NCBI RefSeq assembly: GCF_003182255.1
Contig: NZ_QGTQ01000011.1
Coordinates: forward strand, 1-64,000
Direction: 5' to 3'
DNA: 64,000 nt
Origin: Paenibacillus cellulosilyticus
GTDB lineage: Bacteria; Bacillota; Bacilli; Paenibacillales; Paenibacillaceae
Both the position numbers and the translations under genes were made by a program. Positions 54,762-63,216 of the stretch are shown here, in pieces; positions within the stretch are counted from its first letter, which is position 1, and every line of letters begins with the position of its first letter. Under the pieces are notes generated by a model. That model was not told where the DNA came from, searched no databases, and worked only from the letters and a program-made list of their open reading frames with translations.

Positions 54762-55959
54762 TGACGAGATTCTCATCCGCGAGAACATCCGCGACTGCAT
54801 TCCGTGGGAACAAGAAGGATTCGCCTATTGCGGGGACGCGCCGGACGGCGAGGTCGCACTTCCGCTAATTGATCAGCATGTGCCGGACATCCTCATTACC
54901 GATATTAAGATGCCGTTCATGAACGGCCTGGAGCTAAGCCGAATCGTGCGGGACAAATACCCCGAGATGAAGATCATCATCTTGAGCGGTCACGATGAAT
55001 TCGAATATGCGCGCGAGGCGCTCCGGCTTGGCGTCGAGGACTACTGCCTGAAGCCGGTCAGCGCCGCTGACATTATAAAGCTGCTGCACGAGGTGAGCTG
55101 CAAGATCGATCGGCAGCGCCAAGAGCGCGAGCGGCTGGAGAAGCTGGCGAATCGGCTGGCTGCACAGCGCGATGGGTCAGGAGGTTCGGCTGGAGGCGCT
55201 GAGCGGACGGTTAGCGCTGGGGTTGCTATGGATGGTGGGACCGGTGTTGCCGGAACCGCGGCAGCTGTTGTGGCTCCCTCTCATGTGCATATGGACCGCC
55301 AGCGGTTCATCTCCTTCTTGAAAGTCGGCGTTCCGGCCGAGGCGGATTCATTCATCCGCGAATACCTCTCCCCGCTTCACCGCATCGACTGGTCAGCAGC
55401 AAGCTACGGACGTTATGTATTAAACGACCTGACGGTCGAATGCTGGCAGGCAGCTCGCGAGCTGCTGCGAAGCCCCGAGCTGACGACGGAGGAGAACCAA
55501 CGGTTCACGCAAGCGCTGGCGGAAGTTCGGTCATCGGAGGATGCCGTTCGGTATCTGCTGCTCGTAGCCGAACAGTTCTGGACATGGCGTTCCCAGGCGG
55601 CTGGTCGTTACAGCGATCAGCTGCGGGAAATCAAATCATTCATCGACGCGCACATCGGCAATGACAAGCTGTCGCTTCAGGATGCGGCAGCGCATGTTCG
55701 CATGAGCCCCTCCCATCTGAGCAAGGTATTCGCGCAGGAAACGGGCGAGACATTTATCGAGTACGTCATGCAGATGCGCATTCGCAAAGCGATGGAGCTG
55801 CTGCTGTCGACGAACGATAAAACGTACGAAGTGGCGTTCAAGGTCGGCTATAACGATGCCCACTATTTCTCGGGCGTGTTCCGCAAAGCAACCGGCATGA
55901 CGCCGCGCGACTTCCGAAAGAGAGGCGTGACGGGTCGTGAGCAGCATGTTGAACGCTAA
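54739..55959 (+). CDS. YesN-type AraC-family response regulator
   Basis: 406 residues. Receiver domain with DDE at 8-10, Asp55 in ILITDIKMPFMNG and Lys in CLKPVSAAD. A Gly/Ala/Ser-rich low-complexity stretch (about 150-182) is an odd insertion for the family. The AraC-type double HTH occupies the last 100 residues (LSLQDAAAHVRMSPSHLSKVF and VAFKVGYNDAHYFSGVFRKATGMTP). GGGAGG eight bases before ATG. Overlaps both neighbours by 23 bases. Confidence 0.92.
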   Translation: MKKVMLVDDEILIRENIRDCIPWEQEGFAYCGDAPDGEVALPLIDQHVPDILITDIKMPFMNGLELSRIVRDKYPEMKIIILSGHDEFEYAREALRLGVEDYCLKPVSAADIIKLLHEVSCKIDRQRQERERLEKLANRLAAQRDGSGGSAGGAERTVSAGVAMDGGTGVAGTAAAVVAPSHVHMDRQRFISFLKVGVPAEADSFIREYLSPLHRIDWSAASYGRYVLNDLTVECWQAARELLRSPELTTEENQRFTQALAEVRSSEDAVRYLLLVAEQFWTWRSQAAGRYSDQLREIKSFIDAHIGNDKLSLQDAAAHVRMSPSHLSKVFAQETGETFIEYVMQMRIRKAMELLLSTNDKTYEVAFKVGYNDAHYFSGVFRKATGMTPRDFRKRGVTGREQHVER

Positions 55960-57073
55960 CGAAGGACAGCGAGCTGTGGCTGTAGAGCATCGCCGCAGGA
56001 GGCAACGGCGTGGAGTTCTTGATCGGCTTGCTCTGCGGCGCAGCTTGCATGGTTTGCTTGCCGTAATGCTCGTTATGCTGTTTACGACAGGCTGCTGGGG
56101 CGGGCACAGCGATGAGGATGGCAGCGACATGGCAACGATTAGTGGATTAACCGATCCTATTGGCGGCGTTTCTACGAAAGAAGTGAAAGCAAACGTCGTT
56201 CAGGACAAAGCGGTTAGCCATAATGGACGAACGTTGACGTTCGGCATTTTGTATCCTTTCGCCCATATGTTCTACGAGACGATCACAGAACAAGCCAAGG
56301 CGGCGGCCGGACCGCAGCAGGTCTCACTGCTCGTCCAGGCGCCGGATGAGGCGAATGCGGAGCAGCAAATTCGGATGATGGAAAATATGATCAACCGCCA
56401 TGTCGACGGCATCGCCGTCGATCCGATCGATGCCACAGCGATGCAGCCGGTAATCGACAAAGCCATTGCCGCGGGCATCCCCGTTATCTGCTTCGAGTCC
56501 GATGCGCCGGGCAGCCAGCGGCTGTCGTTCATCGGCGCCGACAACCGGCTCGCCGGGCAGCGGATGGGCGGATTGCTCGACGGACTGCTTGGCGGACGCG
56601 GCATGATTTTGGTCGAGACAGGCGCTTCTCATATGGACAGCTTGAACAAGCGGCTCGAGGGGCTGCGCTATTACCTTGAGACCTATACCGAGATTCAAAT
56701 ACTCGATGTCCGCTACAACGAGGGCAGTGAAGCGACGGCGCAGACCGACTTGGAGCAGATGATCGATGACCATCCGCATTTTGACGCGTTTATCGCGCTG
56801 GATCCGTTGTCCGTGTCGGCCGCTGTACTCGTCTGGAAAGCGATGGGCCTGAACCGCCACGCCCTCACCTTCGGCATGATGCCCGAGATCGAGGACGCGA
56901 TCCGCAACGGCCAGCTGACCGCCACCGTCTCCCAATATGAGCAGGAATGGGGCGCGCAGATCGTATCGAGGCTGATCCAAGCCGCTGGAGGCCACAAGCT
57001 CCCTGCCTTCTCGGACACCGGCATGACCGATGTGACGATGGAGACGCTGAGCCGAGCGGCGGCGGAGAAGTAG
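55937..57073 (+). CDS. Sensor-associated sugar-binding protein, RbsB/XylFII-like
   Basis: 378 residues. A long basic N-terminus (QRRGVLDRLALRRSLHGLLA) leads to a membrane segment ending in FTTGC, a probable lipobox. A type I binding fold follows (LTFGILYPFAHMFYETITEQ, then NRHVDGIAVDPIDATAMQPV and GIPVICFESDAPGSQRLSFI). It differs from the two YtfQ-like importer proteins and is encoded with the kinase and regulator, so it probably presents sugar to the kinase rather than to the transporter (inference from the XylFII model). GTG at 55937 or ATG at 55946 may be the start; the basic leader is unusually long. Confidence 0.85.
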   Translation: MSSMLNANEGQRAVAVEHRRRRQRRGVLDRLALRRSLHGLLAVMLVMLFTTGCWGGHSDEDGSDMATISGLTDPIGGVSTKEVKANVVQDKAVSHNGRTLTFGILYPFAHMFYETITEQAKAAAGPQQVSLLVQAPDEANAEQQIRMMENMINRHVDGIAVDPIDATAMQPVIDKAIAAGIPVICFESDAPGSQRLSFIGADNRLAGQRMGGLLDGLLGGRGMILVETGASHMDSLNKRLEGLRYYLETYTEIQILDVRYNEGSEATAQTDLEQMIDDHPHFDAFIALDPLSVSAAVLVWKAMGLNRHALTFGMMPEIEDAIRNGQLTATVSQYEQEWGAQIVSRLIQAAGGHKLPAFSDTGMTDVTMETLSRAAAEK

Positions 57074-57099
57074 CATTCTTATTTGTCTAACGTACAAAA

Positions 57100-57146
57100 G
57101 AAGGCTGGTCATCCGTGGATTAAAGTCCACCGACGACCAGCCTTTT
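57100..57146. terminator. Shared terminator between converging genes
   Basis: AAGGCTGGTC-atccg-TGGA-TTAAAG-TCCA-ccgac-GACCAGCCTT, with TTTTC after it and AAAAG before it, lies between the sensing operon and the VOC gene and can serve both. Confidence 0.9.
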
Positions 57147-57152
57147 CATCTA

Positions 57153-57590
57153 CTAAGTATCGAATGTGTTGATCTCGATCTTACGTCCGTCTGGATCATA
57201 GAACGCGAGCTCTCTGCCGCAGCCGCCACGGTCCACGATTTCTTCGGTGGCCAGCGGTACTCCATGCTCAATCAATCGCGCATACAGCTCCTCGATCTCA
57301 GCGTCCTTCACTCGGAACAACAGTACGGCGTGATTATGCCCTTCATCGTTATTGAAGCTAAGTGGCAGCTTATCCTCGGATCGAACGAAGAACAATGTCA
57401 GATCAGACGCCGTATGGAGCACAACTAAACCCGCTCCTTCTTGGAGTGGTGAATGATGAGATGCATTCGGATCAAATCCAAAGATGTCGACATACCACTT
57501 CGCAGTCGTATAAGGGTCTTTCGCTGGAAGATACAACGTCATTAAATCCATAAGAAAAGGCTGCTTCTTCTCGACAACTTGCTCGCTCAT
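57153..57590 (-). CDS. VOC-superfamily (glyoxalase-like) protein
   Basis: 145 residues with two beta-alpha-beta-beta-beta modules. LYLPAKDPYTTAKWYVDIFG opens the fold, HNHAVLLFRVKDAE and the C-terminal ELAFYDPDGRKIEIN with the metal-ligand Glu are typical of the glyoxalase/bleomycin-resistance superfamily. The substrate cannot be predicted. RBS AGGAG eight bases from ATG. Single gene ending at a shared terminator. Confidence 0.85.
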   Translation of the reverse strand: MSEQVVEKKQPFLMDLMTLYLPAKDPYTTAKWYVDIFGFDPNASHHSPLQEGAGLVVLHTASDLTLFFVRSEDKLPLSFNNDEGHNHAVLLFRVKDAEIEELYARLIEHGVPLATEEIVDRGGCGRELAFYDPDGRKIEINTFDT

Positions 57591-57704
57591 CGTGCTTTCT
57601 CCTCTCTACCCCGTCTGGGTAACATTCAAATATTACCGCACATTCGTTCCCATGTAAATGACTATTTGTAAATATTATCCTTAACGTAATATCGGAGAGA
57701 AACG

Positions 57705-57745
57705 AACAAAAAAAGATGACCCCTGATAAATTTCAGAGGTCATCT
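57705..57745 (-). terminator. Intrinsic terminator of thrC
   Basis: On the minus strand AGATGACCTCTGA-AATT-TATCAGGGGTCATCT is an almost perfect stem followed by T7, 20 bases beyond the stop codon. Confidence 0.9.
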
Positions 57746-57764
57746 TCTTGTATAGAGCTAATCA

Positions 57765-59168
57765 TTAACCGCGGCTGCCGAAAAACTCCACCAGCTCGCT
57801 GGCGATGATCGACGTTTCGCCGGCGACGATTTTGAAGCTTTGCGGCTTGTTGAACAGCGCTTCGATCTGTGCCGGGAACGTCTGCTTGATGCCCGTCAGC
57901 TGCACCGCTTCGTCGAACTTCGCTGGATGGGCTGTTGCGAGCGAGACGATAACGCCGCCCGTACCGCGCTGCTCTGCTGCTGCAACGCCGCAAGCCGAGT
58001 GCGGATCAAGGATGTAGCCGTTAGCCGACTCGAAACGTTTGATCGTGTCGAGGCACTCGTCGTTGTCAACGCCATAAGCGCCGAACTCAGAACGAACCTT
58101 CGCCAACGTCTCCTCGTTCACGGACAGGTTGCCTTCACTGCGGAATGCGTTCATGAGCGTTTCAATCGCTGCCGTATCTTCGCCCAGTACATAGTACAGG
58201 TAGCGCTCGAAGTTGCTCGCAACTTGAATGTCCATCGACGGGCTGTGCGTCATGCGGAAGTTATCCGGCTTGTAAACGCCCGTATCCACGAAGCGCTCCA
58301 AGATATTGTTTGCATTCGTCGCAACGATGAGACGGTCAACCGGCAAGCCCATGCGCTTCGCCAGGTAGCCAGCGAAGATATCGCCGAAGTTGCCCGAAGG
58401 AACGCTGAAGCTTACTTGCTCTGCGCCGCCAGCCTCTTGCTCTTGAACGCGGAAGTACGCATAGAAGTAGTACACCGTCTGTGCGATGATCCGTACGATG
58501 TTGATCGAGTTGATCGCGCACAGGTTGTTTTTCGATTTAAAGTCCAGATCTGCGAACAGGTCTTTAATGATACGTTGGCAATCGTCGAAGTTGCCATGAA
58601 CGGACAGGTTCAGGACGTTGTCCTCTGTGACTGTCGTCATTTGCAGCTCTTGCACTTTACTTACTTTGCCATGCGGGTGAAGGATACAGATATTGATGCC
58701 TTCTTTGCCGCGTACGCCCTCGATGGACGACGCGCCCGTGTCGCCCGACGTTGCGCCGAGGATATTGATCTTAAGGTTCCGCGTACGCGCAACATACGTG
58801 TACAGCTGGCCCATGAATTGAAGCGCGATATCTTTGAAGGCAAACGTTGGACCGTGGAACAGCTCCAACAGGTACAGCTTGTCCTTCAGCTTCGTTACCG
58901 GTGTTACTTCCGGATGGCGGAACGTCGAGTAGCTGTCTGCTACGAGCTTCTTCAGATCGTCCGCTGGAATTTCATTATTCGTATACAGATCAAGAATCGC
59001 CAGCGTCAGCTCTTGGTAAGACAGCTTCGACCACGCCTTCAGCGTCTCTGCAGATACAGTCGGAATTTGCTGCGGAACGAGCAGACCGCCGTCAGTCGCC
59101 AATCCCATAAGAAAAGCATCAATAAAGCCTACTCCACTAACATTGCCTCTTGTGCTCATGTACTGCAT
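57765..59168 (-). CDS. thrC: Threonine synthase
   Basis: 467 residues, the long-form PLP enzyme (as in E. coli and yeast, 430-510 residues) that turns O-phosphohomoserine into threonine. N-terminal MSTRGNVSGVGFIDAFLMGLATDGGLLVP is characteristic. The PLP Lys lies in HGPTFAFKDIALQFMG, the phosphate-binding loop in ILGATSGDTGASSIEGV, and VPSGNFGDIFAGYLAKRMGLP follows. ATG at 59168 stands nine bases from AGGAGG. Encoded alone, with no hom or thrB beside it and no T-box leader that I can see. Confidence 0.95.
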   Translation of the reverse strand: MQYMSTRGNVSGVGFIDAFLMGLATDGGLLVPQQIPTVSAETLKAWSKLSYQELTLAILDLYTNNEIPADDLKKLVADSYSTFRHPEVTPVTKLKDKLYLLELFHGPTFAFKDIALQFMGQLYTYVARTRNLKINILGATSGDTGASSIEGVRGKEGINICILHPHGKVSKVQELQMTTVTEDNVLNLSVHGNFDDCQRIIKDLFADLDFKSKNNLCAINSINIVRIIAQTVYYFYAYFRVQEQEAGGAEQVSFSVPSGNFGDIFAGYLAKRMGLPVDRLIVATNANNILERFVDTGVYKPDNFRMTHSPSMDIQVASNFERYLYYVLGEDTAAIETLMNAFRSEGNLSVNEETLAKVRSEFGAYGVDNDECLDTIKRFESANGYILDPHSACGVAAAEQRGTGGVIVSLATAHPAKFDEAVQLTGIKQTFPAQIEALFNKPQSFKIVAGETSIIASELVEFFGSRG

Positions 59169-59433
59169 ATAAATTTCCCTCCTACATATATCGACACCGC
59201 GTTGCCCATGCCGATTTAAAGCGCACTGTCCTGCGCCTAAGTCATTAGCGTAATTATACGTTCCGCCCGTACAATCGTGCAAACAATTTTGAAAAAATCC
59301 GACATTTCCGTATACGTTCAGACAACACTCAGCGGCAATTCAGATTTGTGGTTCAGACTAGGGTCTGTCTTAAGAATGACAAGACGTTCCAATCCGCTGC
59401 ACGATTACGCAGCATAAGTAAAGGAGCTTAACA

Positions 59434-60648
59434 ATGTCCGCACAACCTGCGAAAACTGCCGTTCAGCTCGGTCAGAGGGATCGACTGCCCGAGATTCAAC
59501 TCGTACGTGCAATTGCCATTGTCGGCGTACTATGCGTGCATTCTACGTCTAACGCAACGGTCGAAATGACGAACTCAGGCATTTATTGGCTGTATAATTT
59601 CATCAACATTATGGCAAAATTCGGGACACCAACATTTATTTTTCTAAGCAGCTTCGTGCTGTTCTATAACTATATCGACCGTCCGATCGGGGCGGGGATG
59701 ATGAAGTCGTTTTATCGCAAAAGAGCGGTCGGCATTCTTCTCCCGTACCTGCTCTTCTCCATTCTGTATTCCATCGTGACGCATGTGCTGTACTATTCGG
59801 ACCAATCGCTTGGCGAATCACTGCACAGCTTCATAGTCAAATTGCTGACAGGCAAAGCTTACACCCATTTGTACTTCGTATTCATTAATGCGCAGTTCTA
59901 TATCCTGTTCCCGTTGGTCTTGTGGCTGTTCCAGAAGCGTCCGCGTCTGATTGCCTGGTCTATTCCGATCGGTCTGGCGATTCAGTGGGGATTCGTTCTG
60001 ATGAACAAATACGGCATGCAAATCGCCAATAAAGGCAGCTGGTCTCCATCCTACTTTTCTTATTATATGTTAGGAGCGTTCATCGGCATTCAATACCCAC
60101 GCATCAAGCAGTGGCTGTCGAATCAGCGCAATAATACGAGCAAGCTCACGTTGCAGGCGGTTGGTTCATTAGCTGGTGCTTGGCTGGCTGCAGGCCTTGC
60201 GCATGTATGGATCTGGTATGAAGCTCGACTGTACCATACACAGTATAACTCGCTGCTTTATGAGGGCCTGTGGAATGCTTACAGCATCACAAGCGCGTTG
60301 GTACTGCTTGGTTTAGCAGCGCTGGGCGTACGGTTTGGACCGCAATGGTTGGTTCGCGTATTAACGCGGCTAGGCGCATTGTCGTTCGGCATCTATTTGC
60401 TCCACCCGTTGCTGCTGCTCGCCTATCGCCATTTCCCGCTGAATACAGGAAATTCGATGCTCGTTCATCTGTGGTATGCAGGTGGCTTTACACTTGCGCT
60501 ATTCGGTACTTGGATCATCGTTGGATCATGCGCTCGCTGGCTGCCATTCGCATCGGCATTGTTCGGTCAACTGCCAGCTAAGCCGAAGAAGAAGGCACAG
60601 GCGGACAACAACCAAACGAATTCCTATCGTGTCCCACTGAGCCGTTAA
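59434..60648 (+). CDS. Acyltransferase family 3 membrane protein
   Basis: 404 residues with about ten helices. The N-terminal LPEIQLVRAIAIVGVLCVHSTSN carries the Arg and catalytic His of acyltransferase-3/OatA-like enzymes, followed by FGTPTFIFLSSFVLFYNY. The C-terminal tail is cytosolic and Lys-rich (KPKKKAQADN). Such enzymes O-acetylate surface polysaccharides, peptidoglycan or secondary metabolites, but no SGNH domain is attached. RBS AAAGGAG seven bases from ATG. Monocistronic. Confidence 0.9.
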   Translation: MSAQPAKTAVQLGQRDRLPEIQLVRAIAIVGVLCVHSTSNATVEMTNSGIYWLYNFINIMAKFGTPTFIFLSSFVLFYNYIDRPIGAGMMKSFYRKRAVGILLPYLLFSILYSIVTHVLYYSDQSLGESLHSFIVKLLTGKAYTHLYFVFINAQFYILFPLVLWLFQKRPRLIAWSIPIGLAIQWGFVLMNKYGMQIANKGSWSPSYFSYYMLGAFIGIQYPRIKQWLSNQRNNTSKLTLQAVGSLAGAWLAAGLAHVWIWYEARLYHTQYNSLLYEGLWNAYSITSALVLLGLAALGVRFGPQWLVRVLTRLGALSFGIYLLHPLLLLAYRHFPLNTGNSMLVHLWYAGGFTLALFGTWIIVGSCARWLPFASALFGQLPAKPKKKAQADNNQTNSYRVPLSR

Positions 60649-60666
60649 TATGTTGTAGAAAAGCAG

Positions 60667-60718
60667 AAGAGCTGTCCTCTAAGCACATCCGTGTGCATGG
60701 GGGGACAGCTCTTGTTTG
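60667..60718 (+). terminator. Intrinsic terminator of the acyltransferase gene
   Basis: AAGAGCTGTCC and GGACAGCTCTT pair across a loop that holds a small inner hairpin (GCACA/TGTGC), followed by GTTTGT. 19 bases past the stop. Confidence 0.85.
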
Positions 60719-60760
60719 TCAAACCCGCCTCATCAACACCAACTGACTAATTATGTTTCC

Positions 60761-61348
60761 TTACCACTCCAGCTGCAGCTCGCGATAATTGTTCTTCACG
60801 TACTGATAACCCGAGTAGACCGTCAGCGCAACCGCTGCCAGCATGATCGATAGATCAATCGGAAAGTCGATTACATACTGGAATGGATAGTTGCCTAGCA
60901 GCACGGCGGTGATCGCAACGACCTGAAGCACCAGCTTGAGCTTGCCATGCCTGTCCGCAGCAAGTGCGACGCCCTTCTCTGCCGCCAATATGCGAAGACC
61001 GGACACCATCACTTCCCGCCCGATGATAACGACCGCGATCCATGACGGAATCATCGTCTGCTGGACCATCATGATGAGAGCTACCGAGACAAGCAGCTTG
61101 TCAGCAAGCGGATCTAACAGTTTACCCAGATTCGTAATCATGTTGTATTTGCGTGCGATGTAGCCGTCCAGCTTATCCGTTGCCGATGCAAGAACAAACA
61201 ATCCAACCGCCCAGTACAAGCCATACTGATTGATATAGCGGAAGATGGCCAGCCGATCCTCCAGCCACGTCGGATAATGCTGGAATACGAGCATGAACAG
61301 CGGAATCATTGCGATTCGGATAACCGTTATTTTGTTCGCAAGATTCAT
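60761..61348 (-). CDS. pgsA: CDP-diacylglycerol-glycerol-3-phosphate 3-phosphatidyltransferase
   Basis: 195 residues, five to six helices. It carries the CDP-alcohol phosphotransferase motif DG-x2-AR-x8-G-x3-D-x3-D in KLDGYIARKYNMITNLGKLL, continuing DPLADKL. The enzyme makes phosphatidylglycerol phosphate, the first step to phosphatidylglycerol and cardiolipin, in the cytoplasmic membrane. The N-terminus MNLANKITVIRIAMIPLFML is typical of PgsA. RBS GAGGTGAG precedes ATG. Confidence 0.94.
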   Translation of the reverse strand: MNLANKITVIRIAMIPLFMLVFQHYPTWLEDRLAIFRYINQYGLYWAVGLFVLASATDKLDGYIARKYNMITNLGKLLDPLADKLLVSVALIMMVQQTMIPSWIAVVIIGREVMVSGLRILAAEKGVALAADRHGKLKLVLQVVAITAVLLGNYPFQYVIDFPIDLSIMLAAVALTVYSGYQYVKNNYRELQLEW

Positions 61349-61427
61349 CGTCTCACCTCACGTTATCTAATGTTTTCACCTAAGAACCATTACCACTTTT
61401 ATACAAGACATAATCCGCTGCATAAAG

Positions 61428-61452
61428 AAAAAAGACACCTAGTCAGGTGCCT
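61428..61452 (-). terminator. Intrinsic terminator of the yjdM operon
   Basis: On the minus strand GGCACCT-GACT-AGGTGTC, seven pairs, is followed by TTTTTTC. It is 40 bases past the yjdM stop and ahead of pgsA. Confidence 0.85.
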
Positions 61453-61492
61453 TCGTCGTTGTAGAATAATCTTACCCTCAAAACAAACAAGT

Positions 61493-61837
61493 CTATACTT
61501 TCTTTACGAACTCGGACTTTAATTTCATCGCACCGAAACCATCGATTTTGCAATCAATATTATGATCGCCATCGACGAGGCGGATATTTTTGACCTTCGT
61601 GCCGATTTTCAGAACAGACGAGCTTCCTTTAACTTTAAGATCTTTGATGATAGCTACCGTGTCACCGTCGTTTAATACATTGCCGTTAGAATCTTTAACT
61701 TGCTCGTTGTCATCATTATTGCTCGCTTCCGATTCTTTGGGCCACTCGTGACTGCATTCCGGGCAAATCAATAGCATTCCGTCCTCGTATGTATACGTCG
61801 AGCTGCATTCCGGACAATTCGGGATTTCCGACATCAT
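61493..61837 (-). CDS. yjdM: Zinc-ribbon protein of the YjdM/PhnA family
   Basis: 114 residues. An N-terminal zinc ribbon [21 protein letters not shown] (two CPEC knuckles) precedes an SH3-like PhnA domain ([20 protein letters not shown], then [35 protein letters not shown]). Once called an alkylphosphonate protein, its true function is unknown. The ATG overlaps the stop of the Cys-rich gene upstream (ATGA), so the two are translationally coupled; the Met one codon later may be the actual start. Confidence 0.9.
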   Translation of the reverse strand: MMSEIPNCPECSSTYTYEDGMLLICPECSHEWPKESEASNNDDNEQVKDSNGNVLNDGDTVAIIKDLKVKGSSSVLKIGTKVKNIRLVDGDHNIDCKIDGFGAMKLKSEFVKKV

Positions 61838-62454
61838 TCACTCTCTCCTAACCTCAGATGGTATTCTTGTAATTCGGACTGGAAACGATGAAACGGACTT
61901 GTCAGTGCTTTGATGTTCTTTTCCATTCGCTTCCGCCTTTTGGGATCATTCTTGCAATGATTCAATTGGTCAATGTTTTTATCCATTTTATCTCTGAGCG
62001 TATGAATGAATCCCACCGCTGGGTGCTTCGTCGCCAACTCCTGTAGATCAGCAGCTAATGCTTCACCAAGCTGACGAATGGCGGGCAGGTGCAACGGCTT
62101 TTCCGCAGCAAAAATATCTGGCGTATGATCTTCGCGAAAGCTTTGTCCCGGTACCTGTCTCCAGAACGCATTCCATTCCTCCAGATAACCTGTTGCGTAT
62201 AACAAATATTTTAAATTTCCGCACAACCATGCTGTACAGCTCGTATTGCGTGCTGTACACCCAATACCATTCACAAGATGGTGACAACCGTTACAGCAAG
62301 AGCCCCCATACTTGATGCAGACCCTACAGATCGATTCGGAACCGACCTCGTTCAGCGCGTTAACGCCAATCTCAATGACCGCTTGTCTGCTCATGCGCAT
62401 GGGTTGGGCGTGCGAACCGGACTTCGATTGTTCGCTAGCAATAAAGCTCGGCAT
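61834..62454 (-). CDS. Cys-rich hypothetical protein coupled to yjdM
   Basis: 206 residues. A Cys cluster (about 41-78: [20 protein letters not shown], then [17 protein letters not shown]) holds nine or more Cys residues suited to Fe-S or zinc binding, and a helical C-terminal half (about 120-206) is rich in Lys, Arg and Glu. I recognise no family with certainty. The Cys pattern somewhat recalls Fe-S YkgJ-type zinc/iron chelating proteins. Starts near a G-rich stretch (GGCGGGG). Overlaps yjdM by four bases. Confidence 0.7.
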   Translation of the reverse strand: MPSFIASEQSKSGSHAQPMRMSRQAVIEIGVNALNEVGSESICRVCIKYGGSCCNGCHHLVNGIGCTARNTSCTAWLCGNLKYLLYATGYLEEWNAFWRQVPGQSFREDHTPDIFAAEKPLHLPAIRQLGEALAADLQELATKHPAVGFIHTLRDKMDKNIDQLNHCKNDPKRRKRMEKNIKALTSPFHRFQSELQEYHLRLGESE

Positions 62455-62629
62455 CGTTCCCCGCCCTTCGTCAAAAAATCAAATATTCAAAAGTATGAAT
62501 GTAATAAGCATTATAATGCACAACCATCCAAATAACAATTGATGCAGATCCGTTATCAATAAAGCATGATTTGAAAATGTGCTATTATAGCTATATATTC
62601 TTAAGTTCTGGTGTTAAGGAGCATGTGCT

Positions 62630-62965
62630 ATGAATCAGCATCACAATATTCATCACTTTAAAGCCGACTTCTTTAAAGCATTAGCTCATCCCATGCGAAT
62701 ACGAATACTTGAAGTTCTAAGCGAAGGCGATAGAAACGTTAATGAATTACAAAGCATTCTAGGTTCGGAAGGCTCTGCTGTTTCGCAGCAGCTGTCCGTG
62801 CTGCGCAATAAAAACGTAGTGAGCGGCATAAAAGATGGAACATCCGTCATTTACTCATTGCGAGATCCGCTGATTAAAGACCTGCTAGCCGTCGCCAAGC
62901 AGATTTTTGACAATCATCTCGTTGACGCCATTTCACTGCTTGAGGTCATTCGAAATGAGCAATAA
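62630..62965 (+). CDS. ArsR-family transcriptional regulator
   Basis: 111 residues, winged helix: DFFKALAHPMRIRILEVLSE, recognition helix SEGSAVSQQLSVLRNKNVVS, wing DGTSVIYSLRDP. It has no Cys, so it is not a classical thiol metal sensor. N-terminal His-rich MNQHHNIHHF could bind metal. AAGGAG eight bases from ATG. It stands 251 bases upstream of a SulP transporter gene and may regulate it, a pairing known in Bacillota. Confidence 0.88.
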   Translation: MNQHHNIHHFKADFFKALAHPMRIRILEVLSEGDRNVNELQSILGSEGSAVSQQLSVLRNKNVVSGIKDGTSVIYSLRDPLIKDLLAVAKQIFDNHLVDAISLLEVIRNEQ

Positions 62966-63020
62966 CAAGGTGAAACGGCTGTCACCTTCCTTTAATGGCG
63001 CAGCGTGTTTCATTCCGGAG

Positions 63021-63044
63021 AAATCCAGGCTTAAGCCTGGATTT
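63021..63044 (+). terminator. Intrinsic terminator after the ArsR gene
   Basis: AAATCCAGGCTT-AAGCCTGGATTT is a perfect 12-pair palindrome followed by TC, about 55 bases beyond the stop. Its loop would open a few central pairs. Confidence 0.75.
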
Positions 63045-63051
63045 TCAATAA

Positions 63052-63095
63052 AACAAGGGCATCCATGAGCTATTTCAAGGAGCACCTTGTTTTTT
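63052..63095 (+). terminator. Second hairpin with T tail before the SulP gene
   Basis: AACAAGG-GC and GC-ACCTTGTT pair around a 21-base loop, followed by T6. Coming right after the first hairpin it may be a backup terminator, or an attenuator in the SulP leader. Confidence 0.6.
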
Positions 63096-63216
63096 GCTTT
63101 TAACTATCCATTTTCGGGAAAACCATTCGAATTCTAACGTTTGACTTTGTCAGCGGTCAACGTTACATTCTCTATATATTCAAATAATCAAATATATAAG
63201 AATAGAAGGCGAACAG

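Noticed and set aside
57840-59219. 459-codon plus-strand frame opposite thrC
   Set aside because: The minus strand encodes a textbook threonine synthase; the opposite frame is a codon-bias shadow.
59169-59433. T-box or threonine leader upstream of thrC
   Set aside because: I looked for a T-box sequence, a threonine-rich leader peptide and a terminator/antiterminator pair before thrC and saw none.
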